Source: Cytobacillus oceanisediminis
Lineage (GTDB): Bacteria; Bacillota; Bacilli; Bacillales; Cytobacillaceae
Reading direction: 5' to 3'
DNA: 64,000 bases
NCBI RefSeq assembly: GCF_004366035.1
Contig: NZ_SOEE01000002.1
Span: 62,001-126,000, forward strand
The first letter of the stretch is position 1, and each line of letters opens with the position of its first letter. A model generated the notes under the pieces. It had not been told where the DNA came from. It did not search any database and saw nothing but the letters and a program-made list of their open reading frames with translations. The position numbers were made by a program, and so were the translations under genes. This document shows, in pieces, positions 52,530 to 60,829 of the stretch.

Positions 52530-53240
52530 ATGAAAAAACTGCTAAAAATCAGTATTTCTATCATTCTGTTTATGGGGATTTGCTTTTTGCTGTTTGAAAT
52601 TTCCAAGTCAAGGAACTTTCAGTTTTTCGGCGGCCTTGTAAATAAAGCAGAAACAGAGGAAAAAGTGGCAGCACTAACATTTGATGATGGACCAGGCGTC
52701 AATACGGAGGAAGTATTGGAAATTCTGCGGGAAGAAGAAATTAAGGCCACTTTTTACCTGACAGGGCATGAGATTGAGCAACATATGGACGATGCCAAAA
52801 GGATTGCGGGAGAAGGGCATGAAATTGGCAATCATTCATATTCTCATACACGGATGGTTTTAAAATCTCCCTCTTTTATTAAAGATGAAATTGAGAAAAC
52901 AGATGATTTGATCAGGCAGACAGGTTATGAGGGAGAAATTCATTTTCGGCCTCCATACGGAAAAAAACTATTTTTTCTTCCTTACTACCTATATAAACAG
53001 GAGCGCAAGACGATTTTATGGAACATTGAGCCTGAAAGTCATCCGGAAATAGAAGGGGATGCCGATAAAATCACGGAGCATGTGGCTGAGAACATAGAAC
53101 CAGGCTCCATCATTCTTCTTCATGTCATGTATGAGAGCCGGGAAGAGTCTTTGGATTCTGTTAAGAAAATTATTTCTTCATTAAAAGAGCAGGGTTACCA
53201 TATGACTACGGTTTCGGAATTGCTGAAACATCAGAAGTAG
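52530..53240 (+). CDS. Polysaccharide deacetylase (NodB domain)
   Basis: A 236-aa membrane-anchored deacetylase. An N-terminal signal anchor (about 3-24) is followed by the NodB motifs TFDDGPG (Asp pair), HSYSH (zinc His), RPPYG and LLHVMYES. It removes N-acetyl groups from peptidoglycan or another wall glycan. I start at ATG 52530 (AGGAGGAAAT); the upstream frame to 52359 continues open but lacks a matching start. Confidence 0.9.
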   Translation: MKKLLKISISIILFMGICFLLFEISKSRNFQFFGGLVNKAETEEKVAALTFDDGPGVNTEEVLEILREEEIKATFYLTGHEIEQHMDDAKRIAGEGHEIGNHSYSHTRMVLKSPSFIKDEIEKTDDLIRQTGYEGEIHFRPPYGKKLFFLPYYLYKQERKTILWNIEPESHPEIEGDADKITEHVAENIEPGSIILLHVMYESREESLDSVKKIISSLKEQGYHMTTVSELLKHQK

Positions 53241-53264
53241 AGCTGTCCTTACAGCTCTTTTTCT
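53239..53264 (+). terminator. Terminator of the deacetylase gene
   Basis: AGAGCTGT and ACAGCTCT with a CCTT loop, followed by T residues. Confidence 0.88.
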
Positions 53265-53271
53265 TATTGGA

Positions 53272-53547
53272 TTAGTTGCCTTTTACCCCATAAAGAATGC
53301 AGCCAACTCCGCAAAGTACCCATAATATCTTGCTTAGTGAAACTTTATCTGCCATTCCAGTTAATCCGATCACTGTCGTCAACAAAAGCACAGGCGGTCC
53401 AATCAGGGCAAGTGAACTATTCACAACCAGTGCTTTTTCGATATCATTCATTTTTATAATCAATAGTGCAACAAAAATTTCTATGCTTCCAGAAATAATC
53501 CGCAGAATCGCCATCCCAAGAATCGCTTTATCAAGAAAAATAAACAT
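53272..53547 (-). CDS. yqhV: YqhV-family small membrane protein (DUF2619)
   Basis: A 91-aa protein with three membrane segments. AILRIISGSIEIFVALLIIKMNDIEKALVVN and KILWVLCGVGCILYGVKG match YqhV, encoded beside the spoIIIA operon in B. subtilis; that operon is not here. I choose ATG 53547, which has AGGAGG 6 bp upstream, over 53550. Function unknown. The 340 bp upstream, to 53891, show no further gene. Confidence 0.82.
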   Translation of the reverse strand: MFIFLDKAILGMAILRIISGSIEIFVALLIIKMNDIEKALVVNSSLALIGPPVLLLTTVIGLTGMADKVSLSKILWVLCGVGCILYGVKGN

Positions 53548-53891
53548 CATGTACCTCCTATACCTTCTTGTCAGTCATTATATGTGAGCTACTCTAAATG
53601 AAGGACAGGTTTTAAGAAGAAATTATTTCAGAAATGTTACGAATATGACGAAGCAGTATAGGGGGAAAATCGGCAAATGTGCATAGGGAGCATTTCCGGG
53701 CGTTTTCTTATGTTAAAAGACTTTAAGTATTTTTTAGACTATTTTTTTGAAAATACCCCCTTACAGAATCTCTAATTGGAAAAATAATGAAGGGTCAGCA
53801 AATCATTTTTGCATAAATAATTTATTTTTAACGGAGCTGTAATCCTTGATTATGTTGGTTTTAGTAAAATAAAGGAAAGGGGGGCATTGCC

Positions 53892-54590
53892 ATGGAGAAA
53901 GCGATTTTACATTACGATGATTTACTGGAAATGCTGGATGGATTGTTAAGAGAACCAAAAGCCTTCTGGGAAAATTTTTATGAAGACCGGGACAAAGAGA
54001 TTCCATTTTTCATAGCGAAGGGGCCAGATGAAAACCTTTATGAATATGTTCAAAATGGCTTAAGGCCGGAAAAAACCCTTGAGATTGGCTGCGGTCCAGG
54101 GAGGAATGCCATTTTTCTGGCGAAAAATGGAGCGCAGGTGGATGCCATTGATTTTTCCGAAAAGGCGATCAAATGGGCCGCTGAAAGAGCAAAAGAAGCA
54201 CAAGCCGATATAAATTTTAAACATGTATCTCTTTTTGATTTCCATTTTGAACCTCACACCTATGATTTTATTTATGACAGCGGCATGTTTCATCATCTTC
54301 CCCCGCATAGAAGGCTGACATATTTGGAAATAATCAAAGCTGCACTGAAGCCCGGCGGAAAGTTCGGACTTGTTAGCTTTAATACGGATGGCGCGCTTCC
54401 TACTCCGGACTGGGAGGTATATCAACACGGCAGCTTAAAGGGAGGCATTGGGTATACAGAAGAACGCTTGAAAGTGATCTTTCAAAATGACTTTCATTTC
54501 ATGGAGATTAGAAAAATGAAAAAGATTCAGCAGCCTAGTAATCTATTTGGAGAAGATTTTTTATGGGCCTGTTTGATGAGGCTAAAGTAG
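53892..54590 (+). CDS. Class I SAM-dependent methyltransferase
   Basis: A 232-aa methyltransferase. The SAM motif I is TLEIGCGPGRNAIFLAKNGAQVDAID (near 64-89), and motif post-I to IV includes YDFIYDSGMFHHLPPHRRLTYL. The substrate is unknown; small-molecule or lipid methylation is typical. It precedes the GrpB-like gene by 24 bp on the same strand with a separate SD (TTAGGAGGAAA). Confidence 0.85.
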   Translation: MEKAILHYDDLLEMLDGLLREPKAFWENFYEDRDKEIPFFIAKGPDENLYEYVQNGLRPEKTLEIGCGPGRNAIFLAKNGAQVDAIDFSEKAIKWAAERAKEAQADINFKHVSLFDFHFEPHTYDFIYDSGMFHHLPPHRRLTYLEIIKAALKPGGKFGLVSFNTDGALPTPDWEVYQHGSLKGGIGYTEERLKVIFQNDFHFMEIRKMKKIQQPSNLFGEDFLWACLMRLK

Positions 54591-54614
54591 AAGTTTTCAA
54601 GTTAGGAGGAAACC

Positions 54615-55136
54615 ATGACAAGGAAAGTGGCAGTTACTCTATATAATCCCGATTGGCCATCCTTATTTAAAAGCGAGGCAGCGCTCCTCAAGAAAATTTT
54701 TAAAAGAGAGATTCTAGATATTCATCATATAGGAAGCACGTCCATTCCTGGTCTGGCAGCAAAGCCGGTCATCGATATAATGCCTATCGTAAGCGATATT
54801 GAGATGGTTGATCGCTTTAATGAACAAATGATTTCTCTTGGGTATGAACCACGTGGAGAAAACGGTCTGCCTGGCCGGCGGTACTTTCAGAAAGGAGGCA
54901 ATCAGCGGACCCATCATGTCCATATCTACGGAAAAGGGAGTCCTGATATTACCCGGTATCTTGCTTTTCGTGATTATTTAAGATTGAACGTAAATGAAGC
55001 AAAACAATATGGAGCTTTAAAAATGGAGTTAGCGAAGCAGTACCCCTTAGACATTGAGGCATACATAAAGGGGAAGGAAGCTCTGGTGCGGAAAATGGAG
55101 ATGAAGGCAATAAAGTGGTATGAGTCATTATGCTAA
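54615..55136 (+). CDS. GrpB/UPF0157 family protein
   Basis: A 173-aa protein of the GrpB family in the nucleotidyltransferase superfamily: YNPDWPSLF near the N-terminus, IHHIGSTSIPGLAAKPVIDIMP and THHVHIYGKGSPDITRYLAFRDYLR. Members are uncharacterised nucleotidyltransferase-like proteins. Probably co-transcribed with the methyltransferase gene. Confidence 0.88.
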   Translation: MTRKVAVTLYNPDWPSLFKSEAALLKKIFKREILDIHHIGSTSIPGLAAKPVIDIMPIVSDIEMVDRFNEQMISLGYEPRGENGLPGRRYFQKGGNQRTHHVHIYGKGSPDITRYLAFRDYLRLNVNEAKQYGALKMELAKQYPLDIEAYIKGKEALVRKMEMKAIKWYESLC

Positions 55137-55200
55137 GCTAATCCATTATTAGTCTATCAAATAAAAAAAAGTGAGGATACTTGTAAAACTTTTTATATGC

Positions 55201-55480
55201 TGTTCGGGCAGAAAAAGCCTAAGCGCTGTTCGTGCTGTCCGAATTAGACCTGCATTTGAACAGTAATGGCCAAACTGCTGTTCCCGCTGTTCGAACCAGA
55301 CACACATTCGGACAGTAAAGTCCAAATTGCTGTAGATGTAGTCCGAACCAGACACACATTCGGACAGCAAAGTCCAAATTGCTTAGATGTTGTCCGAATT
55401 AGACCCGCATCCGGACAGTATAGGCGAAATTGCTGTTCACGCTGTCCAAACCAGGCCGGCATTCGGCCGCCAACAAGAGA
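55201..55480. repeat. Tandem repeat family C: five units of 51-52 bp
   Basis: GTCCGAA or a one-base variant begins at 55237, 55289, 55341, 55392 and 55444. Units continue with a CAGAC-ACA-CATTCGGACAG block and AAAGTCCAAATTGCTG. A partial unit stands before the first. GTCCGAA and TTCGGAC are complementary, so each unit can form a short hairpin. The array lies between the convergent GrpB-like and GntR genes. Its period equals that of family B though the sequence is unrelated. Confidence 0.88.
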
Positions 55481-55513
55481 CTTCCCGCATTTACAGTATC
55501 CTCCGCCAAACTT

Positions 55514-56245
55514 TTATTCATAATTCCGTTCAATAATAAAATGCGCATAGTCCCCGCGGAACATCGTTTTGGAGTATTCGATTAAGCTTCCATCTTCAAT
55601 ATGGGCATAGGTTTCAAGAACGAAGCATGGTGTTTCAGATTTGATTTTTAACAGACCGCTAATGTCCTCTTCCGGGAATGCGATTTCTAAATGCTCGACT
55701 GTCTTTTTGATTTTTAAGTTGTATTGAGTCTGCAGCAAATTGTATAAGGATTTTTCACAGGCCTGCCGGTTCAAGCTGGGGGTCTTTTTCCATGGCAGAA
55801 AGGCTTTTTCATATTGAAGCGGCTCGTCATCCGCATATCTGATCCGTTCGAGTACATTGACCGGATCGCCTTCTGACAGCTCAAAGACATCTGCTAGAAA
55901 GGGATCGGCAGGGATGACTTCGAGATTTATTACTTTTATAAGCGGGTTTTTTCCCTGCATGGCCATTTGCTTTGAAAAGTTTTCGACTGTAGAAGTCAGC
56001 CGCTGCTTAACTTTATTGCTTGATACAAATGTGCCTCTGCCTTGCTGGCGATAAATATGGCCCTCGGAGCTCAGCTGCTGGAGTGCTGTTCTAATGGTCG
56101 TCCGGCTGACTCCATATTTTTCACAAAACTCCGCTTCTGTCGGCAATTTTGTATCCGGTTTGTATTCTCCATTTCCAATAAGTTCAAGAATGCTTTCTTT
56201 AACCTTCAAGTGAAGGGCACTATCCTCGGTGAAACCGTCTTTCAT
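55514..56245 (-). CDS. GntR-family regulator (HutC/UTRA type)
   Basis: A 243-aa repressor. The N-terminal winged helix (about 10-75: LPTEAEFCEKYGVSRTTIRTALQQL) is followed by a UTRA ligand domain (about 90-240). UTRA regulators of this kind respond to phosphorylated sugars. It is divergent from the chitobiose PTS operon and three TTGT-N4-ACAA-like sites lie between them, so it probably represses that operon and itself. Confidence 0.9.
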   Translation of the reverse strand: MKDGFTEDSALHLKVKESILELIGNGEYKPDTKLPTEAEFCEKYGVSRTTIRTALQQLSSEGHIYRQQGRGTFVSSNKVKQRLTSTVENFSKQMAMQGKNPLIKVINLEVIPADPFLADVFELSEGDPVNVLERIRYADDEPLQYEKAFLPWKKTPSLNRQACEKSLYNLLQTQYNLKIKKTVEHLEIAFPEEDISGLLKIKSETPCFVLETYAHIEDGSLIEYSKTMFRGDYAHFIIERNYE

Positions 56246-56293
56246 ACCCGTTCCTCCTACTCTGTTCTTCTTTCTATTATTCCATAAAACTTA

Positions 56294-56371
56294 TTGTCAT
56301 ATCAATTATAAATTAACTTGTAATAACAAATTTTAAAAATGTATTGAAAAATTAAATATTTGTCATTACAA
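56294..56371. promoter_or_regulatory. Operator cluster TTGT-N4-ACAA for the GntR regulator
   Basis: TTGTAATAACAA (56318-56329), TTGTCATTACAA (56360-56371) and the imperfect TTGTCATATCAA (56294-56305) lie in the divergent intergenic region. They differ from the NagR/DasR sites at 62.3 kb. Confidence 0.65.
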
Positions 56372-56497
56372 TTAATTTCAAGCATAGGATATTGATGGGA
56401 GGTGAATGACTTCAAAAAGGGAATATTTTTCTTCTTAGTTGACTGAATAATCTGTTTTATCGATGGTACTATTAGGATAAGCAATCATTCTATTATT

Positions 56498-56512
56498 TTG
56501 AAATCGTTTACA
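56498..56512 (+). promoter_or_regulatory. cre site of the chitobiose operon
   Basis: TTGAAATCGTTTACA matches TGWAANCGNTNWCA exactly and lies 8-20 bp before the SD of the first PTS gene. Confidence 0.8.
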
Positions 56513-56530
56513 AAGTAAAGGGGGTCAATC

Positions 56531-56836
56531 ATGAATATTTTGTTATGCTGTTCGGCTGGAATGTCTACTAGTCTTCTAGTGACAAAAATGCAGGCAAGCG
56601 CTGAAAGCCAGGGGATCGACTGTAAAATTTGGGCTGTCGGCAACGGAGAGGTTAGAAGCCATATTGATTCAGCAGATGTACTGCTGCTGGGACCGCAGAT
56701 TCGGTTTATGACCGAGCAATTGAAGAAGGAGGCAGGCGGCAGGATTCCTGTAGCTCCCATAAACCCAATGCATTATGGTTTATGCAATGGGGAGGAAGTA
56801 TTAAAGCAAGCTATGTCATTAATAAAGGGTGAATAG
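56531..56836 (+). CDS. chbB: PTS EIIB, chitobiose/cellobiose family
   Basis: A 101-aa EIIB of the lactose/cellobiose group. Phosphoryl-accepting Cys7 is in [14 protein letters not shown]. It passes phosphate from EIIA to the sugar carried by EIIC. With a ChbG deacetylase and GH4 glucosidase in the operon, N,N'-diacetylchitobiose is the likely substrate. AAAGGGGGTC precedes the start. Confidence 0.93.
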   Translation: MNILLCCSAGMSTSLLVTKMQASAESQGIDCKIWAVGNGEVRSHIDSADVLLLGPQIRFMTEQLKKEAGGRIPVAPINPMHYGLCNGEEVLKQAMSLIKGE

Positions 56837-56838
56837 TG

Positions 56839-58173
56839 ATGATGACGTTTATTGAGAAATATATCATGCCTTATGCTATGAAATTCGGCAACAACAGGCA
56901 TTTGCTTGCTATCCGGGATGCATTGATTGGGATGATCGCCATCACGATGGTGGGATCATTTGCTGTCCTGTTTAATAATCTGGGGGAAATCATTAAGCCA
57001 TACGGCAGGCTCATGGAAAGTATTTTCGGTGAGTCCTGGAAAACACTTGGCGGGGATATCTGGTGGGGTACGTTTGCCTTCTTGACTATATTCGCCGTGT
57101 TTGGCATATCCCACAGGCTTGCCAAATCCTATGGGGATGATGGATTCGAGGCAATGCTGGTTGCTGCAGCCTGCTTCTTCCTCTTAGTCCCTCAGGTTGG
57201 CCAGGTGCCGGATACGGAAGGCGTCTGGGGGTTCATTGGCTATGGATACTTTAATGCTACAGCTTTATTTACAGGTATTGTGGTGGCACTTCTTGCAACA
57301 GAAGTATTTATACGTCTGACCAGGGTAAATGCCTTTATTATCAGACTGCCGGATGGAGTACCTCCTGCCGTTGCAGGGGCATTTGCAAAATTGGTGCCGG
57401 GCATGCTGACGATTTTCATATTTGGAGTAGCAGGCCTTCTATTCAGAAAAATGACAAATGGGGAATTCTTGAATGACTGGCTTAACGCAACCCTTGTCGC
57501 ACCTTTGACAAATGCAGCTGATTCACTGCCATTTGCGATCCTAATTGTCTTTCTTGTTCATGGCTTCTGGGCGGTTGGCCTTCATGGGCCTAATATTCTT
57601 GGAGGAGTTACAACGCCTTTATTCACATCTCTCGGGACTAAAAATACAGATTTGTATGCCCAAGGTGTGGCAGATCTTGATAAGTATGCCATTCTGGCAG
57701 GTCCATTCCTGGATGCCTTCGTCTATCTCGGCGGCTCCGGAGCAACTCTTGGCCTCATCATTGCCATGTTTATTGCTGGACGAAAGAGGCACAAGCAAAT
57801 GCTGGCATTGGGAACACCGCCTGGAATCTTCCAAATCAATGAACCATTATTATTCGGCCTTCCGATCGTGTTAAATCCAATCTGGTTAATCCCGTTTATT
57901 TCTGCACCGGTCATCATGACTGTAGTGGCCTATCTGGCTATTAAATGGGGCCTTGTTTATCCGGTCGTTGTGGCAAGTATTCCCTGGGTGACGCCTGCAG
58001 GTATTGGCGGCTATCTTGCTACAGGAGGGCATATCTCCGGTGCAGTGCTGGCACTTGTGAATTTAGCGATTTCCATTGCCATTTATCTTCCATTCGTATA
58101 TGTAACAGGAAAACTAGATGAAAAGAAACTGAAACGGCAGCAGACAGAACAAACACCAACAATTCAAGGTTAG
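56839..58173 (+). CDS. chbC: PTS EIIC, chitobiose/cellobiose family
   Basis: A 444-aa permease with about ten membrane segments. VNAFIIRLPDGVPPAVAGAFAKLVPG, FWAVGLHGPNIL and PPGIFQINEPLLFGLPIVLNPI are hallmarks of EIIC of the cellobiose group. Start ATG 56839 (or 56842) follows AAGGGTGA; it overlaps nothing but sits 2 bp after the EIIB stop. Confidence 0.93.
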   Translation: MMTFIEKYIMPYAMKFGNNRHLLAIRDALIGMIAITMVGSFAVLFNNLGEIIKPYGRLMESIFGESWKTLGGDIWWGTFAFLTIFAVFGISHRLAKSYGDDGFEAMLVAAACFFLLVPQVGQVPDTEGVWGFIGYGYFNATALFTGIVVALLATEVFIRLTRVNAFIIRLPDGVPPAVAGAFAKLVPGMLTIFIFGVAGLLFRKMTNGEFLNDWLNATLVAPLTNAADSLPFAILIVFLVHGFWAVGLHGPNILGGVTTPLFTSLGTKNTDLYAQGVADLDKYAILAGPFLDAFVYLGGSGATLGLIIAMFIAGRKRHKQMLALGTPPGIFQINEPLLFGLPIVLNPIWLIPFISAPVIMTVVAYLAIKWGLVYPVVVASIPWVTPAGIGGYLATGGHISGAVLALVNLAISIAIYLPFVYVTGKLDEKKLKRQQTEQTPTIQG

Positions 58174-58185
58174 GCGGGTTAAAGA

Positions 58186-58500
58186 ATGGATAAAGAAAAG
58201 CTTTATCAAATCTCATTTCAGCTTATTTTGCACAGCGGGAATGCCAGAAGTCTGGCAATGGAATCCATCCAGAAAGCAAAGGCCGGAAAGTTCGAAGCAG
58301 CGGAAGCAAAAATCCGGGAAGCCGAGGAGGGGTTCGTGCTGGCACACAGACATCAAACTGAGTTAATTCAGGGGGAGGCTTCCGGGGCTCAGTTCGATCT
58401 GCCCATCATTCTTGTCCATGCCCAGGATCATTTGATGAATGCACTGACTGTTAAAGATATGGCACAGGAATTTATCGACTTATACAAGAAACTTGACTAA
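58186..58500 (+). CDS. chbA: PTS EIIA, chitobiose/cellobiose family
   Basis: A 104-aa helical EIIA. The phosphorylated His78 is in LVHAQDHLMNA, and HSGNARSLAMESIQKAKAGKFEAAE is the usual N-terminal helix pair. It accepts phosphate from HPr. Same operon, 12 bp after EIIC. Confidence 0.93.
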   Translation: MDKEKLYQISFQLILHSGNARSLAMESIQKAKAGKFEAAEAKIREAEEGFVLAHRHQTELIQGEASGAQFDLPIILVHAQDHLMNALTVKDMAQEFIDLYKKLD

Positions 58501-58513
58501 GAGAGGTAAACGA

Positions 58514-59836
58514 ATGGCACAGCAACCAGATAGTTTAAAAATAGCCGTAATAGGCGGAGGTTCAAGCTATACACCGGAATTAATTGAAGGCTTTATCAAA
58601 AGACATCAGGAATTGCCTGTCAGGGAAATTTGGCTTGTGGATGTGGAGGAAGGCAGAAATAAGCTCGAGATTGTCGGCCAATTGGCAAAGCGGATGGTTG
58701 AAAAAGCCGGGGTTCCCATACAGATTCAGCTTACTTTAGATAGGAAAAAAGCGCTTAAGAGTGCCGATTTTGTTACAACTCAATTCCGTGTCGGGCTTTT
58801 GGAGGCAAGAGCAAAAGACGAGAGAATTCCTCTGAAATATGGAGTGCTGGGCCAGGAAACCAATGGCCCGGGAGGATTTTTCAAAGCACTCAGAACCATT
58901 CCGGTCATTATGGAGATCTGCCGTGAAATGGAAGAATTTTGCCCTAACGCATGGCTCATCAATTTTACCAATCCAGCAGGTATGATTACAGAAGCAGTCC
59001 TGCGATACAGCAATATCAAAAAAGTGGTTGGTTTATGCAATGTGCCCATTGGGATGGAGATGGGTGCAGCTCAGTTAATGAATGTGGATCACAGCAGAGT
59101 AAGAATTGACTTTGCGGGACTCAACCACCTCGTATACGGGCTCGATGTCTATGTCGATGGAGTGAGCGTCAAGGAAGAGCTGCTGAAAAAGCTTACGGAC
59201 AAAGAACATTCGATCACGATGAAAAATATCCATGCGATGGGATGGGAACCGGAGTTTCTCCAGGCATTGAACGTGCTTCCTTGTCCTTACCATAATTATT
59301 ACTATAAAACACGTGAAATGGTGGAAGAAGAAGTCAAGGCAGCATCAGAAGGCGGAACTCGGGCTGAAGTGGTTAAAAAGCTGGAGGAAGAGCTGTTCCA
59401 GTTATATCAAAATCCAGATCTTGCTGAAAAGCCGCCTCAGCTGGAAAAAAGGGGAGGGGCCTACTACAGTGATGCAGCATGCAGGCTGATTCATTCCATC
59501 TATACTGATAAAAGAGATATACAGCCGGTCAACACCCGAAATAATGGTGCCATTGCAGGCATACCTTCTGAATCAGCTGTTGAAGTCAGCTGCATGATAA
59601 CGAAAGACGGGCCCAAGCCGTTAACGGTCGGAGAACTCCCAGTTTCAGTCAGGGGACTGGTTCAATCTATTAAATCCTTTGAAAGGATGACCATTGAAGC
59701 GGCCCTGACTGGTGATTATAATACTGCTCTACTGGCGCTGACAATCAATCCGCTGGTGGGTTCCGACAAGACAGCTAAAAAGATACTGGATGAAATGCTC
59801 GAAGCCCATCGTAGCTATTTGCCGCAATTTCAATAA
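58514..59836 (+). CDS. chbF: 6-phospho-beta-glucosidase, GH4 (ChbF-like)
   Basis: A 440-aa NAD- and Mn-dependent GH4 glycosidase. GGGSSYTPELIEGF (NAD), INFTNPAG, VGLCNVPIGME (metal Cys) and FAGLNHLVYGLDV are present. It splits the phosphorylated disaccharide brought in by the PTS. ATG 58514 follows AGAGG by 7 bp; the longer frame from 58493 starts inside EIIA without an SD. Confidence 0.92.
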   Translation: MAQQPDSLKIAVIGGGSSYTPELIEGFIKRHQELPVREIWLVDVEEGRNKLEIVGQLAKRMVEKAGVPIQIQLTLDRKKALKSADFVTTQFRVGLLEARAKDERIPLKYGVLGQETNGPGGFFKALRTIPVIMEICREMEEFCPNAWLINFTNPAGMITEAVLRYSNIKKVVGLCNVPIGMEMGAAQLMNVDHSRVRIDFAGLNHLVYGLDVYVDGVSVKEELLKKLTDKEHSITMKNIHAMGWEPEFLQALNVLPCPYHNYYYKTREMVEEEVKAASEGGTRAEVVKKLEEELFQLYQNPDLAEKPPQLEKRGGAYYSDAACRLIHSIYTDKRDIQPVNTRNNGAIAGIPSESAVEVSCMITKDGPKPLTVGELPVSVRGLVQSIKSFERMTIEAALTGDYNTALLALTINPLVGSDKTAKKILDEMLEAHRSYLPQFQ

Positions 59837-60035
59837 ATCACAACGCAATCAGGTCCAGAGAGAGCAAAAGCAAGGTTCAGACGCAAATGACTTATATATG
59901 GATCAATAAAGAAACAGAACAGTGCAATTAGAGTAAATCAAGACGTAATCAGCTCCCGAAAGCGTAAAAAAGCAAGTGGAAGACTTAAATAAAGGCGCAA
60001 TAAAAAAAGAACAGAGCAATTAAAGTAAAAATTGG
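59836..60035. repeat. Repeat D: two 100-bp direct units
   Basis: AATCA-AACG-AATCAG at 59836 and AATCA-GACG-AATCAG at 59936 begin two imperfect 100-bp copies. Shared blocks include GAACAG-GCAATTA-AGTAAA. The repeat lies inside the operon between chbF and chbG. No hairpin terminator or reading frame is seen. Confidence 0.7.
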
Positions 60036-60091
60036 CAGGGCAGCAGATCATTCATGCTGCCTTGCAGCTATGTAACCGGAGGAAAATAACC

Positions 60092-60790
60092 ATGATTAAG
60101 CTCATTGTTAATGCTGATGATTTCGGCTATAGTCCCGGAGTTAACTATGGAATTTTGCACAGCCACCTATTTGGAATTGTCAATTCCGCCACCATGATAA
60201 TGAACATGCCCGGAACCGGGCAAGCCCTGGCAATGGCCAGACAATACCCAGGTTTACGAACTGGCGTCCATTTAGTCCTGACATGCGGGAAGCCGCTATT
60301 ATCCCATTTAAAAACGTTAACGAATAAAGATGGATACTTCAGATCACAGGCAGATTTGGGCGAATTATCCTCAGAAGAGCTCGAGCTTGAGTGGTCTGCA
60401 CAGATTGACCGTTTTATCGGGGCTGGTCTTGCGCCTTCCCATTTGGATAGCCATCATCACGTTCACACACGCGAAGAGTTTCTCCCAGTGATACAAAGCC
60501 TGTCCAATAAATACGATCTCCCTTTCAGAGTTAATGGCGCCTTTCCGATTGAAGGGGTCAAAAGCTATTCTAACAGATGCTTATTCGATTTTTACGGAGA
60601 TGGCATACAGGAAGATTATTTCAGCATGCTGGCAGAAAAGGCGGAGGACGGGGAAACAGTGGAAGTTATGTGCCATCCTGCATTCGCAGATCAATTGCTA
60701 ATGGAAGGGTCCTCTTATAATTTAAAGCGTTTAAAAGAGCTGGAAATACTGTGCTCCACAAAGCTTCCTCCTGAAATAAAACTGCTATAA
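60092..60790 (+). CDS. chbG: Chitin disaccharide deacetylase (YdjC/ChbG)
   Basis: A 232-aa YdjC-family carbohydrate deacetylase. NADDFGYSPGVN holds the Asp pair, TGVHLVLTCG and the zinc motif HLDSHHHVHT are present, and EVMCHPA is near the end. It removes one acetyl from chitobiose or its 6-phosphate before hydrolysis. ATG 60092 follows CGGAGGAAAA. Separated from chbF by the D repeats but followed directly by a terminator. Confidence 0.93.
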   Translation: MIKLIVNADDFGYSPGVNYGILHSHLFGIVNSATMIMNMPGTGQALAMARQYPGLRTGVHLVLTCGKPLLSHLKTLTNKDGYFRSQADLGELSSEELELEWSAQIDRFIGAGLAPSHLDSHHHVHTREEFLPVIQSLSNKYDLPFRVNGAFPIEGVKSYSNRCLFDFYGDGIQEDYFSMLAEKAEDGETVEVMCHPAFADQLLMEGSSYNLKRLKELEILCSTKLPPEIKLL

Positions 60791-60792
60791 GA

Positions 60793-60826
60793 AAAACAGT
60801 GTCCGAAAGAGGACACTGTTTTTTAG
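60793..60826 (+). terminator. Bidirectional terminator between chbG and nagP
   Basis: AAAACAGTGTCC and GGACACTGTTTT with a GAAAGA loop and T residues on both strands. Confidence 0.92.
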
Positions 60827-60829
60827 TCA

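Noticed and set aside
53297..53587. 96-aa plus-strand frame
   Set aside because: It mirrors yqhV on the minus strand, which has family similarity and an AGGAGG SD.
55266..55523. 85-aa frame across repeat family C
   Set aside because: The 51-52-bp period shifts between units, the frame has no SD and its translation is low-complexity.
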